A stretch of 64,000 nucleotides of DNA from Thermoguttaceae bacterium (GTDB taxonomy: Bacteria > Planctomycetota > Planctomycetia > Pirellulales > Thermoguttaceae), in NCBI GenBank assembly GCA_017405595.1, contig JAFRAC010000001.1, positions 36,395 to 100,394 on the forward strand, written 5' to 3'. Shown one piece after another: positions 53,218 to 61,345 of the stretch. Position 1 is the stretch's first letter, and each line of letters opens with the position of its first letter. A program made the position numbers and the translations under genes. The notes beneath the pieces are model-generated. The model saw only the letters and a list, made by a program, of their open reading frames with translations, searched no databases and was not told the origin of the DNA.

Positions 53218-53988
53218 CTATCGTTTCAGAAGGATATGCCAGCGGCGTGTATCGCTGTCGCGCAGAAGGAGCGTTTCTTTCCCGACGTCGCCGGCCGACA
53301 GGTCGGCCAGCGGCGAATCGGCGGTGACCCCGCAGGCGAGCCGGGCCGTGCCGGCGGCAAGGTCAACCGACTCGATCCGGGTCACCGCCGGACCCGCCGG
53401 CGCGGGAGCGAGCAGGGCGAACACGTTATTGTCGGCGTCGGGCCGCGCGGCGTCGATCACGGTCCATTCGCCCGGATATTTCACGAACGCCAGACGCCGT
53501 ATCTTGCGGCTGACATCATTCGGATCTATCCAATTTACTGTTTTCCATTCGGCGCGGGGGAGAAACCGGTGCGCCTCGTCGATCACTTCCGGATCGCGCC
53601 AGACCAGCGCGCAGAACAGATCGGTCACAGCGCCGCGTCCGGTTCCGCCGACCGGAATCTCGTCGAGCGCGGTTCCGCGTCCCAGCCATGCGGCGTTCGC
53701 GTCGTCGATCAGCCCGATCCGCTTAACCCGCAGACGAAGCCCTTCCTGCCGCCACTTTTCGACCGCTTCCCCGCTGTCGAGATCGGCGTCGGCCAATCCC
53801 GTCACGCCGGCCAGTTCGCCCGCGGCGATCGGCCAGCGCCCTTCGTTCGTGAACCGGCACCGCCAAATCTCGCGGTTCGGCTGCCAGTGCCCGGGCGGCT
53901 CGGCACGCTGAATGTCGTAAAAGAGGACGTCCGACCCCGCTTCTACGATACGCCGGGCGGTTTCGGAACCCAGAAGAAATTTCGGCAT
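53218..53988 (-). CDS. Hypothetical protein convergent with the papain-like gene
   Basis: A 256-residue protein with no signal peptide; I do not recognise it. It contains several beta-strand-like segments (WRCRFTNEGRWPIAAGELAG, VTRIESVDLAAGTARLACGV) and reads like a structural or virion-type protein. It begins MPKFLLGSETARRIVEAG behind a perfect AAAGGAG site; a longer in-frame start at 54033 is not needed. Being convergent with a papain-like protein of unknown role, it might be part of the same small accessory unit. Confidence 0.5.
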   Translation of the reverse strand: MPKFLLGSETARRIVEAGSDVLFYDIQRAEPPGHWQPNREIWRCRFTNEGRWPIAAGELAGVTGLADADLDSGEAVEKWRQEGLRLRVKRIGLIDDANAAWLGRGTALDEIPVGGTGRGAVTDLFCALVWRDPEVIDEAHRFLPRAEWKTVNWIDPNDVSRKIRRLAFVKYPGEWTVIDAARPDADNNVFALLAPAPAGPAVTRIESVDLAAGTARLACGVTADSPLADLSAGDVGKETLLLRDSDTRRWHILLKR

Positions 53989-54139
53989 AAAAACTCCTTT
54001 CATGACACCGATCTTGACACCCCGTGATGCCAACGATAAAGTAGGGAAATTTTCCCGGTTTCCGCACCCCCCAAAGCCTTTTCGGGGCCTTTGACGCGCG
54101 GGAACTGTCCGCCCCCCTTACCCCAGGAAACCCCTTTCG

Positions 54140-55777
54140 ATGAACCATCGAAACCTTCGTGTTGAGACGCTTGAAGACCGAGTTCTGTTGGCCGTCACGG
54201 CGGGCGGTATCGGCCCGTGCGCCGCGCGTCCGGCGGCAACCGAATCGGTGCAGTGGTGGGTGGAAACCGCCGAAGACACGGACGGCGGCAGCGCCCTTTC
54301 GCTGCGCGATGCACTCGCGCGGGCGGTAAGCGGCGATACGGTGAAGTTCATGGACCGGCTTTCCGGAACGACAATCAGACTTTCCGGCCGGCAGCTGACG
54401 GTGCCCGCCGGGGTAACGATCGACGCTTCCGATCTTTCGGGCGGGATCACGATTGACGCGAACCGGCAGAGCCGCGTTTTCTTGATTAACGGCGGCACGG
54501 AAACGCACCCCGCCGTGCTGAAAGGGCTGACCATCACAGGCGGGGAGAACTACGGCGAAGGAGGCGGCATTTACGTTACCGGAACGGCGGAACTGATCAA
54601 CTGTACGGTGACGGGCAACACGAACACGTATATATCGGAAGACCAGGGGTACGGCGGCGGAATCTACTGCTATCAGGGATCGCTGACTCTGACCGGCTGC
54701 GTCATTACCGATAATGCGGTGAGTTATAACGGCGGGGGGGTCTGCAACCACGGCGGAACTCTTTCGCTCGCCGGATGCACGGTTTCGGGAAATTCCGCCC
54801 GGTACGGGGCCGGGGTCTATAACTGCGGCGAAATGTCGATGGTGAACTGTCTGGTCACCGGGAATTTCGCGAACAATTACGGCGGCGGGGTTTACAGCCT
54901 TTTGGATGAAGCGCTGATCGTCAGCTGCACGATCGCCGACAATACCGCGTTCAGTTCCGGGGGCGGAATCTACCAGGCCAGTTCAAAGTCGTTAACGATC
55001 CGGAATTCGATTGTGGTGAACAACAGCATCGATAAGATCCGCGGCAAGGTGAACGGCGTCAACGTCATTTCGAACTACATCGGCTGGGATTTCGAAACCG
55101 ACTGTATCGACTACCGGTCGGGTCAGCCTCTTTTTACGGACAGCCGTGCCGGCGACTACACGCTGACCGAAAATTCGATCGCCGTTGACGCGGGGAACAA
55201 CGCGTATGTATTAACCGACGAAGATCTTGCCGGCAGCCCGCGTATTATCGGCAGAGCTGTCGATATCGGCGCGTATGAATACATGAACACCGCGCCCGCG
55301 ATCCTGACCGGCGAAGAAGGTGTCTATGTTTCTTACGGCGCGAACCGTCATCGGATAACGTGGACCGAAACCAAAAACGCGTCCGGTTACGAGCTCGCCT
55401 ATTCCGCCGACGGCGGCAAGAATTGGGTCTCCGTTGAAACCGCGGAAACCGGCGCCGTTGTTACGGACCTCACTTACGGAACGGAGGTCGTCTACCGTGT
55501 CCGCGCGCTGGGGGAAGGGCGCTATGTGAACTCCGGGTGGAGTGCCGAAAAGAGTTTTTGGGTCTGCCCGATGGACATAAACGGGAATGGCGATGTCGAT
55601 CCCGGCGACCGCGTGCTGCTGGCCGCCTGCTGGCTTTCGAGTGTCGGGGAGGATGGATACATTCCCGCCGCCGACATCAACGGAGACGGCGACATCGGTC
55701 CCGGCGACCGCGCCATGCTGATTGCCAACTGGCTCCTCGATTCCGACGATCCCGATCTTGTCTATCCCCAAATCTAA
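54140..55777 (+). CDS. Secreted beta-helix protein with dockerin and planctomycete N-terminal motif
   Basis: A 545-residue protein that starts MNHRNLRVETLEDRVLLAV, the planctomycete LEPR-XLL-type N-terminal signature. Residues about 30-375 are a right-handed beta-helix with repeated short strands (LINCTVTGN, LTGCVITDN, LAGCTVSGN) closing with the choice-of-anchor-Q pattern AVDAGNNAY and VDIGAYEYM. A fibronectin-III-like domain (about 385-475) follows. The end is a type I dockerin with two calcium loops, DINGNGDVDPGD and DINGDGDIGPGD. The dockerin suggests attachment to a cohesin partner; none is seen here. It may act in polysaccharide binding or breakdown. Confidence 0.85.
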   Translation: MNHRNLRVETLEDRVLLAVTAGGIGPCAARPAATESVQWWVETAEDTDGGSALSLRDALARAVSGDTVKFMDRLSGTTIRLSGRQLTVPAGVTIDASDLSGGITIDANRQSRVFLINGGTETHPAVLKGLTITGGENYGEGGGIYVTGTAELINCTVTGNTNTYISEDQGYGGGIYCYQGSLTLTGCVITDNAVSYNGGGVCNHGGTLSLAGCTVSGNSARYGAGVYNCGEMSMVNCLVTGNFANNYGGGVYSLLDEALIVSCTIADNTAFSSGGGIYQASSKSLTIRNSIVVNNSIDKIRGKVNGVNVISNYIGWDFETDCIDYRSGQPLFTDSRAGDYTLTENSIAVDAGNNAYVLTDEDLAGSPRIIGRAVDIGAYEYMNTAPAILTGEEGVYVSYGANRHRITWTETKNASGYELAYSADGGKNWVSVETAETGAVVTDLTYGTEVVYRVRALGEGRYVNSGWSAEKSFWVCPMDINGNGDVDPGDRVLLAACWLSSVGEDGYIPAADINGDGDIGPGDRAMLIANWLLDSDDPDLVYPQI

Positions 55778-56200
55778 GCTCAATTAGATCTGATATTACC
55801 AGAAATCTGAAATACAATCCGCGGGAACAGCGAAGCGGTGGGGTAGCCTCGCAGGCGACGTTATTCCCTCTTGTTCAATCCTTTTCGCTCGCTCCCGTTG
55901 GTCACTTTGCCAAGCTTTTCCTACCCTCCGCAGTAACTGTAACGCGCTTTCCCGCAAGAACCATCCCAAGCTTCCCTACTTTCCGGCCGATCAGCGCCAC
56001 TGTAAACTGAAATACACTCTCTTTATTATCCCGGTCTCCAGCAGGAGATATTGGATTTGATAATCCCGGAAAGCTCTGATGCAGATTTCCGATAAACCCG
56101 GAATACCTCAATACAGGCTTGAAATCCCTTTTCGTTCCGGTTACAATCGGGTTCAGCCCAACATCTTTATTTCCCCTATATTCAACAGGAGTCATTTTCC
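55778..56200. other. Intergenic region with a split hairpin motif and a decayed repeat
   Basis: About 420 bases with no convincing gene. The left half of a short hairpin motif (GCGGGAACAGCGAAGCG, 55821-55837) and its right half (GCGCTTTCCCGC, 55944-55955) are separated by about 105 bases, whereas elsewhere in the window the halves are adjacent. Near 56100, CCTCAATACAGG matches the reverse of the opening of the two-hairpin repeats. Confidence 0.5.
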
Positions 56201-57025
56201 ATGCTGAAAAAGATCTTTCTCGCGCTGATTTGCGCTGTTCTGTTCCCTGCGGTTCCGATGATCGCCGACGAGGCGGAGGGCCCCGTTCCGAACGAAAAGC
56301 CGGCAGCGCCGGGCGAACAGGTTCTCTGTTCGATGACGATTTCCTACTCGCATCCGCTGGCGTTCGACACCGATGCCCAGTTCAAGACCGATTTCGAGCT
56401 CCCCTACTGGGTCTATCTGCCGCTCAGTGATGCCGAGAAGACCGAGGACGGGTACCCGCTCATCATCTTCCTGCACGGGTCGGAAGAGCGGGGGCTGAAC
56501 GAAGCCGCGCTGAAAGCGGGTCTTCCGCGCCGGATCAAGAAGGAGAAGGAGACCTGGCCTTTCATTACGGTCACGCCCGTCTGCCCGCTTAAACGGCGTT
56601 GGATCGAAATGGATCTGCGTCCGCTGGTCGAAAAGCTGATCGCCGATTACGAGGTCGATCCCGACCGCGTCTACATCACGGGCCTGTCGATGGGCGGGTT
56701 CGGCACCTGGGACACGCTTCTGAAAGACCCCGACCTTTACGCTGCCGCCGCGCCGATCGCCGGCGGGTGTGAAGCCGAATGGGCGCCGAAACTGCTCGAT
56801 ATCCCGATCTGGGCAGCCCACGGCGAAGAGGACCCGTGTGTACGCGTGGCGTGGAGTATCGACATCAGCCGCGCGATCGAAGAGCAGGGGGGCAAGAAGA
56901 TTAAGCTGTCGCTCTTCCCCGACGCCGAACACGACGTTTGGACCCCCATCTACCGCGACCCCGAGTTCTACAAGTGGCTTCTCAGCCACCGCCTTAGCGA
57001 CCGCAAACCGAAAGAGGAGAAATAG
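56201..57025 (+). CDS. Exported esterase-like alpha/beta hydrolase
   Basis: A 274-residue protein with a signal peptide (LKKIFLALICAVLFPAVPMIA). It has the oxyanion segment PLIIFLHGSEERG, the nucleophile motif GLSMGGFGTW, the acid in AAHGEEDPCV and the catalytic His in DAEHDVW. This layout is typical of feruloyl/acetyl esterase-like (CE1-type) and phospholipase-like hydrolases that work with polysaccharide-degrading enzymes. Start at ATG 56201. It stands alone between repeat-containing spacers, near a BNR-repeat protein and a truncated acetyl xylan esterase. Confidence 0.8.
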   Translation: MLKKIFLALICAVLFPAVPMIADEAEGPVPNEKPAAPGEQVLCSMTISYSHPLAFDTDAQFKTDFELPYWVYLPLSDAEKTEDGYPLIIFLHGSEERGLNEAALKAGLPRRIKKEKETWPFITVTPVCPLKRRWIEMDLRPLVEKLIADYEVDPDRVYITGLSMGGFGTWDTLLKDPDLYAAAAPIAGGCEAEWAPKLLDIPIWAAHGEEDPCVRVAWSIDISRAIEEQGGKKIKLSLFPDAEHDVWTPIYRDPEFYKWLLSHRLSDRKPKEEK

Positions 57026-57043
57026 AGCGGCTTAGGATTGTTC

Positions 57044-57072
57044 GCGCGGAAAAGCGCTGTGCTGTTCCTGCG
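57044..57072. repeat. Short hairpin motif, divergent copy
   Basis: GCGCGGAAAAGCGC, then CTGTTCCTGCGG: a variant of the GCGGGAA...AGCG...CGCT...TTCCCGC hairpin also seen at 59193, 60993, 61081 and 61320. The rest of the 57026-57149 spacer shows repeat-like fragments (TTCCGCCGCCGCACC). Confidence 0.45.
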
Positions 57073-57149
57073 GGGCTTTCCGGTGTGGTTTGTTCAGGGG
57101 GCTCCCTCGCCCGCGGACAGCGCGGAGGGGGTTCCGCCGCCGCACCAAA

Positions 57150-58262
57150 CTAGAACTTTAGCCACGCGACGCGGCCGTTTTCAATCCGGAATTTCCGGGC
57201 GCGGATGTTCGAGTCTTTCCCCTCTTCATAGTAAACGATGAGCGTGGAACCGTCGTTAAGGTTGACCATCGAAGGATATGCCCCGGAATGGGTATCGACG
57301 GTTTCCGGCGTGCTCCATGTCTTCCCTTCATCGAAACTGAGCCGGATCGTCGTCGTGCGGGGAACCACGCCTTCGCCCTCGATCGGGGTTTTTCCGGTTC
57401 TGGTTCCCAGGACGAGAACGCCGTCGGGGGTTTGGCAGAAATAGGGGCAGTGCCCGGAAAAGCCCGCGCTTTCGCCCTGCGACCACGTGTCCCCGTTGTC
57501 ATACGAAACGCTGTAGACCATCGGCTGCGGCCCGAATCCTTCGCGGTGTCGGATGAACGCCAGAAGCGAACCGTCGGAACGCTGAAAAATGTCGGTTTCG
57601 GCCGCCAGCAGAAAATCACCGGTGGGGATGGGCACTTTGCGCCAGTGTTTTCCCTCGTCGTCGGAGATGGCGACGCCGGCGTCCCAGTCCGGCGCCATCC
57701 CGTATTCGCCGATGATCCAGCGCCCGTTTTTCAGGATGCGGATCGGCGCCGAGGCCCAGTGGTCGTCGGTAATCGGAATCGGTTCCGACCATGTTGTTCC
57801 GCTATCGGCCGAGCGGATATACCATTGTCCCAGCTTGCGGTACGGCGGCTTTTTCTGGTTCTCGTAGGGGATCTTGTCGAGAATGAAAAAATTGCAGAGA
57901 ACCGTTCCGTCGGAAAGGGCGGTGACCGAAGGGTCCCTGTCGTCGAACGGGGAATCGAAGATGACGAAGGGGTTGCTCCATGTTTTTCCCTCGTCTTCGG
58001 AATAGCAGGCCGAAATCCGGCCGCCCGTCTTGAAATGCGAAGAGTCGGGATAGGAGATGTGGGTGTACCCGTCGTAAAACACACAGAAGAGCCGGCCGTC
58101 GGCGAGCCGGCAGATGTCGGGGAACGCCTCGTAGCCTCCCGCGCCGCCGTCGCTGGTGACGTGAACGAAATCTTCCCCCTCGATCAGTTCCCGGGAGTCT
58201 CCCGGCCTGACCGGAAAGAGCAGAACGATTGTCATGAGAAGCGTCTTGAAATACGGGTTCAT
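57150..58262 (-). CDS. Exported BNR-repeat (sialidase-like) protein
   Basis: A 370-residue exported protein (MNPYFKTLLMTIVLLFPVRPG). It carries five Asp-box repeats of the form S-x-D-x-G-x-T/H-W: SEDEGKTW, SADSGTTW, SDDEGKHW, SYDNGDTW and SFDEGKTW, which define a six-bladed sialidase-type propeller. The typical FRIP motif is not seen (FPDI at that place), so sialidase activity is uncertain. Exo-hydrolysis of sialic acid or another acidic sugar on host or dietary glycans is possible. The start ATG 58262 has GAGGAG upstream. Confidence 0.75.
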   Translation of the reverse strand: MNPYFKTLLMTIVLLFPVRPGDSRELIEGEDFVHVTSDGGAGGYEAFPDICRLADGRLFCVFYDGYTHISYPDSSHFKTGGRISACYSEDEGKTWSNPFVIFDSPFDDRDPSVTALSDGTVLCNFFILDKIPYENQKKPPYRKLGQWYIRSADSGTTWSEPIPITDDHWASAPIRILKNGRWIIGEYGMAPDWDAGVAISDDEGKHWRKVPIPTGDFLLAAETDIFQRSDGSLLAFIRHREGFGPQPMVYSVSYDNGDTWSQGESAGFSGHCPYFCQTPDGVLVLGTRTGKTPIEGEGVVPRTTTIRLSFDEGKTWSTPETVDTHSGAYPSMVNLNDGSTLIVYYEEGKDSNIRARKFRIENGRVAWLKF

Positions 58263-58473
58263 TGTGCTCTCCTCTGTGTGCTGAATTGTTCCGAAATGCC
58301 GGGAATGCCGAGAGAGTTTAAGATGTCGGGGAACCGGCGGAGCCGGCCGCGTGCGGGGCAGGGGACGCCGCCTAAGCCGGAAATGCGTGCGAGGGCGGCC
58401 CGCCCGCACGGCGTTATGCCGTCATTTTAGCCGCCGCGGTTCCCTTTCGCAAGCGGTTCGTGAAGCCGGAACG

Positions 58474-58761
58474 CTACAGGGTCCGGACGGTTTCGCAGAG
58501 CCAGTCGAGCGCCTGTCGGTACTGTTCCCCGTTCTGGTGCCCGAGTTCCCGTTCGGGAAGCATCTCCTTCTCCGCCGACGGGATCGCGTTATACGCCGAC
58601 CAGACCGAACTGGGGGAACATGTGACGTCGATGAATCCGACGATCACGTGAATCGGAATTTCGATCGAGCCGGCAAAGTTGACCGCGTCGAGGTAACACG
58701 AGGCGGTCAGCACTTCCGGGTCCCCCTTGGCCTGCGCGACCAGGCGCGGCCAGCCGGGCGA
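58474..58761 (-). pseudogene. 3' remnant of an acetyl xylan esterase (CE7-like)
   Basis: About 95 residues matching the C-terminal third of cephalosporin-C deacetylase/acetyl xylan esterase: GWPRLVAQAKGDPE, then YLDAVNFAGSIE, the conserved GFIDVTCSPSSVWSAYNAI containing the catalytic Asp, and ERELGHQNGEQY with the catalytic His. The nucleophile region and the N-terminal two thirds are missing, and no normal start exists. Homology stops near 58761, about 60 bases before repeat R4, whose insertion or associated deletion probably removed the rest. Confidence 0.75.
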
Positions 58762-58824
58762 ACGTGGGCGCGGGAAGGCTGCAGGGGAGCTTTCAGGGAG
58801 TGCGGGAAGGGAGTAGCGGAGCTT

Positions 58825-58985
58825 TCCGGGAGTGCCGGGCTGAATACCCCCACTTGAAGAGTGGGGGTTTAGTGAGGGTGAGTTTCAGCTTGCCGAGGGC
58901 GCTGGGGTCCCCCCCCACTTAAAGAGTGGGGGCTCCCTACAGCGCACCGAACTGATAGGCCGGGGAGTAGAGGAGCTTGGGGTTG
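58825..58985 (+). repeat. Two-hairpin repeat, copy R4
   Basis: Stem 1 (58847-58867) CCCCCACT-TGAAG-AGTGGGGG and stem 2 (58912-58932) CCCCCACT-TAAAG-AGTGGGGG have identical arms. It ends GAACTGATAGGCC and GAGCTTGGGGT and runs straight into copy R5. Confidence 0.85.
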
Positions 58986-58994
58986 GTCGGGAAG

Positions 58995-59180
58995 GCTGTA
59001 TTGAGAGTTTCCGGTTGTACCGGACCGAATCCCCCCGACTGAAGTCGGGGGCGAGGTGAGGGTGCGTTTCAGCTTGCCGTGCGCGGGAGGGAACCCCCGC
59101 CGGTCTAAAGACCGGAGCTCCCTTGCCCGCTGACAGCGCTGATCAGCCGGGGAGTAGAGGAGCTTGGGGTGGTTCGCGCA
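58995..59180 (+). repeat. Two-hairpin repeat, copy R5
   Basis: Opening GCTGTATTGAGAG; stem 1 (59032-59051) CCCCCGAC-TGAA-GTCGGGGG; stem 2 (59100-59115) CCGGTC-TAAA-GACCGG; closing GCTGATCAGCCGG and GAGCTTGGGGT. Tandem to R4 in the same orientation. Confidence 0.85.
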
Positions 59181-59192
59181 AGCGGCGGAACT

Positions 59193-59218
59193 GCGGGAAA
59201 GCGCTTCGCTGTTCCCGC
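59193..59218. repeat. Short hairpin motif
   Basis: GCGGGAA-AGCG-CTT-CGCT-G-TTCCCGC. Identical copy at 61081; related copies at 60993, 61320 and 57044. It follows R5, as the 61320 copy follows R6. The leader from here to 59460 shows a possible weak promoter (TTGATT near 59286, TATAGT near 59305) and a short Leu-poor reading frame of no clear meaning. Confidence 0.7.
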
Positions 59219-59460
59219 GGGGTGGTTTCGACAAGCTTGGTTGGGGTGAATAGATAAGATGGGGAAGGTGTTCCGATAATTTTGATTTTTTCAGATTATC
59301 GTTATAGTTCGAGGGGGGGGCTGTCCGATAAATCTAAGGAGTTTGAGAGGAAGTAAGGAGTCTTCCTCAATGGCGGTCTGTCCGCCGGGCGGTTAAACCG
59401 TTTAAAGGAAAGTTAAAAAGAATCGGTGACGCCCGCTAAACTTCAGGGAGGAGTTTGAGG

Positions 59461-59679
59461 ATGAAAAAGTATATTCTTCTGGGTTTGCTCGGGATGCTCC
59501 TGATCGGGAGCGCCGGGTGCGTGCTGCCCGCCTATTCGGGCGATCCGGCTACCCGAACCGAACAGCTGTATAATACGTCGGAAGATCTCCGGCAGGCCCG
59601 CGATTGCTGGGACCGGTTCTGGATGATCGATCAGCCCAGCCACATGACACCGTACCGGACCCACGGCGGGATCACCTGA
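59461..59679 (+). CDS. Small lipoprotein ending in a DQPSHMTPYRTHGG motif
   Basis: A 72-residue predicted lipoprotein: signal KKYILLGLLGMLLIGSAGC with lipobox SAGC. The mature part is short and helical (TRTEQLYNTSEDLRQARDCW), followed by FWMIDQPSHMTPYRTHGG. I believe similar small lipoproteins with this ending are found in other planctomycetes, but the role is unknown. ATG 59461 has a GGAGGAG site about 8 bases upstream. A terminator follows at 59786. Confidence 0.7.
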   Translation: MKKYILLGLLGMLLIGSAGCVLPAYSGDPATRTEQLYNTSEDLRQARDCWDRFWMIDQPSHMTPYRTHGGIT

Positions 59680-59785
59680 TCCGGGGTGCCGGGCCCCGGG
59701 AAACGCCGGGGCGCCATTGTTCGTTCACCATCCTCTGTCCCCAAGGTTACATGGGGACCGCGCATCCTCGCGTGTTAACCTCCTT

Positions 59786-59822
59786 AAAAAAGGCGCGGCC
59801 GGTAACGGTTCGCGCCTTTTTT
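59786..59822. terminator. Bidirectional terminator between the small lipoprotein and the sigma-4 microprotein
   Basis: AAAAAAGGCGCG (59786-59797) pairs with CGCGCCTTTTTT (59811-59822); T tracts on both strands. Confidence 0.85.
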
Positions 59823-59850
59823 AAGGTACTCGTCTGTTTAAGGTCCGCCG

Positions 59851-60012
59851 CTAGTCGGTGATGTGGTCGCGGACCGTCTCGAGCATGAGATTCACCCGCG
59901 CCTGGCTCAGGCCGAGGATCATCGAAATCTCTTTAATCGTCATCTGCTCGTAGTAGTAAAGAATCAGAATAAGCCGCTCGTTCCGGCTGAGGCGTCGTTC
60001 GGGATTGTCCAT
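59851..60012 (-). CDS. 53-residue stand-alone sigma region-4 microprotein
   Basis: A short ORF two bases downstream of the sigma-factor stop. It encodes only a sigma-70 region 4 helix-turn-helix: RLSRNERLILILYYYEQ, then MTIKEISMILGLSQARVN. It aligns without gaps to region 4 of the upstream sigma factor, with 21 of 33 residues identical in the aligned core, so it is probably a duplication of the end of that gene. The second half of the DNA-reading helix differs (QARVNLMLE against ESRVSQIHS). It has no Shine-Dalgarno site of its own, so translational coupling to the sigma gene is likely. It may modulate the sigma factor by competing for the core flap or for an anti-sigma factor. This is an inference. 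Confidence 0.8.
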   Translation of the reverse strand: MDNPERRLSRNERLILILYYYEQMTIKEISMILGLSQARVNLMLETVRDHITD

Positions 60013-60014
60013 GC

Positions 60015-60830
60015 TTAAAAGTCGTTCTGGAGTTTGCAGTGAATCTTCTTGATCCGTTCGAGAATCTGGCTGTGAATCTGGCTGACCCGGCTCTCGCTCA
60101 GGTCGAGCGTCGCGCCGATCTCTTTCATGGTCAGCTCTTCAAAGTAGTAGAGAATGATGATGAGCCGCTCGTTCTTCGAGAGCCCTTTCGTGCAGTTGCG
60201 GATCAGTTCCTGTTTCGAAATCCGGTCCGACGGGTCTTCCCCCCGCTTGTCGGCCAGAATGTCCATCTCGGAGATGTCGCTGTCACCCGAAGTGTCGGTC
60301 CACGATTTGTCGAGACTCGTCATGTTGACCGTCGAGCTCTGGCTGATCGTCTTGCGCACCTCGTCGAGCGGCTGGTCCAGAAATTCCGCCAGTTCCTCTT
60401 CGGTGGGCTTGCGCCCGAATTTCCCTTCCAGGACACGGTACGCCTCGTTCATCTTGCTCGTCTTCGAACGGACTTTGCGCGGCACCCAGTCCATCGCCCG
60501 GAGTTCGTCGACGATCGCGCCGTGGACCCGCGGCAGGCAGAACGTCTCGAATTTCACGCCCCGGTTCATGTCGTACGCGCCGATCGCGTCGATCAGGCCG
60601 AATGTGCCCGCCGAAATGAGGTCGTCCCGCTCGATTTCGCTCGGAAGTTTCGCGCGGATCCGGTCGGCCCGGCGGTAGACGATCGGCAGATAATGCTCGA
60701 CAAGCCTGTTCCGAACGGCCTGGTTGTCGGGGTTCTGCTTATATTCTGTCCATAGGGCAAGCAGCTCTTCGCTGGTCGCGCACGGTTCTGTTGCCGGTTG
60801 GTAACTGCTGTACTTCTTCGTTTTAAACAT
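60015..60830 (-). CDS. fliA: FliA/WhiG-family RNA polymerase sigma factor
   Basis: A 271-residue sigma-70 family protein with regions 2, 3 and 4. Region 2: YLPIVYRRADRIRAKLP and DDLISAGTFGLIDAIGAYD, with VKFETFCLPRVHGAIVDELR before WVPRKVR, the FliA/WhiG signature. Region 3 follows (EGKFGRKPTEEELAEFL), and region 4 is LSKNERLIIILYYFEELTMKEIGATLDLSESRVSQ (written here only to locate it, residues about 220-255). The family drives flagellar, sporulation or stress genes; no flagellar genes are near, so its regulon is not known. A 53-residue copy of region 4 is encoded two bases after its stop. Confidence 0.88.
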   Translation of the reverse strand: MFKTKKYSSYQPATEPCATSEELLALWTEYKQNPDNQAVRNRLVEHYLPIVYRRADRIRAKLPSEIERDDLISAGTFGLIDAIGAYDMNRGVKFETFCLPRVHGAIVDELRAMDWVPRKVRSKTSKMNEAYRVLEGKFGRKPTEEELAEFLDQPLDEVRKTISQSSTVNMTSLDKSWTDTSGDSDISEMDILADKRGEDPSDRISKQELIRNCTKGLSKNERLIIILYYFEELTMKEIGATLDLSESRVSQIHSQILERIKKIHCKLQNDF

Positions 60831-60992
60831 TCCAGGCTCGTGGGTAAACCTTGTTTAAAAGGGGGGTGGGTCGGGTTCGTACGGCTGCTATGCCGGCCGG
60901 ACCCGAATGCCGGTTGTGTCGGGTGTTAGGTTAGCGTTTTTTTCGGTTTGTGTAAAGGTTGTTTTTTTTGGGGGGGCGCACCGGGGGCGCGC

Positions 60993-61018
60993 CGCGGGAA
61001 AGCGCGGGGCTGTTCCCG
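60993..61018. repeat. Short hairpin motif, variant
   Basis: GCGGGAA-AGCGCGGGGCTG-TTCCCGG, variant of the family at 59193. Lies in the 740-base spacer upstream of the sigma factor, which has no gene but contains this motif, the copy at 61081, repeat R6 and the copy at 61320. Confidence 0.55.
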
Positions 61019-61080
61019 GGGGGTTCCGGGAGGTTTCCGGGAGTGCCGGAAGCCGGGAGCGTCGTAGCTCGGGGTTGGCC

Positions 61081-61106
61081 GCGGGAAAGCGCTTCGCTGT
61101 TCCCGC
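61081..61106. repeat. Short hairpin motif
   Basis: Same sequence as the copy at 59193 (GCGGGAA-AGCG-CTT-CGCT-G-TTCCCGC), 36 bases before R6. Confidence 0.7.
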
Positions 61107-61141
61107 AGTCGGTATTCCGGGTTGTTCGGTATTCCTGAAGA

Positions 61142-61318
61142 CCTGTATTGAGGTTTTCAGGTTGTACCGGACCTAATACCCCCACTTGAAGAGTGGGGGC
61201 TTAGTGAGGGTGCATTTCAGCTTGTCGAAGGCGCTGGGGTCCCCCCCACTTAAAGAGTGGGGGCCCCCTACAGCGCATCGGGCTGAAAGGCTGTTGAGCG
61301 TTGAAGCTCGGGGTGGTT
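61142..61318 (+). repeat. Two-hairpin repeat, copy R6
   Basis: Opening CCTGTATTGAGG; stem 1 (61179-61199) CCCCCACT-TGAAG-AGTGGGGG; stem 2 (61243-61263) CCCCCACT-TAAAG-AGTGGGGG; closing GGCTGAAAGGCTG and GAAGCTCGGGGT. Stem arms are identical to R4. Confidence 0.85.
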
Positions 61319-61319
61319 T

Positions 61320-61345
61320 GCGGGAAAGCGCGTTGCTGTTCCCGC
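61320..61345. repeat. Short hairpin motif, variant
   Basis: GCGGGAA-AGCGCGTTGCTG-TTCCCGC, right after R6. The bases from here to 61573 hold no recognisable gene. Confidence 0.6.

Noticed and set aside
53236..54027. Plus-strand frame of 263 codons opposite the gene at 53218-53988
   Set aside because: It lacks a ribosome-binding site and family features; the minus-strand gene has a perfect AAAGGAG site and better composition.
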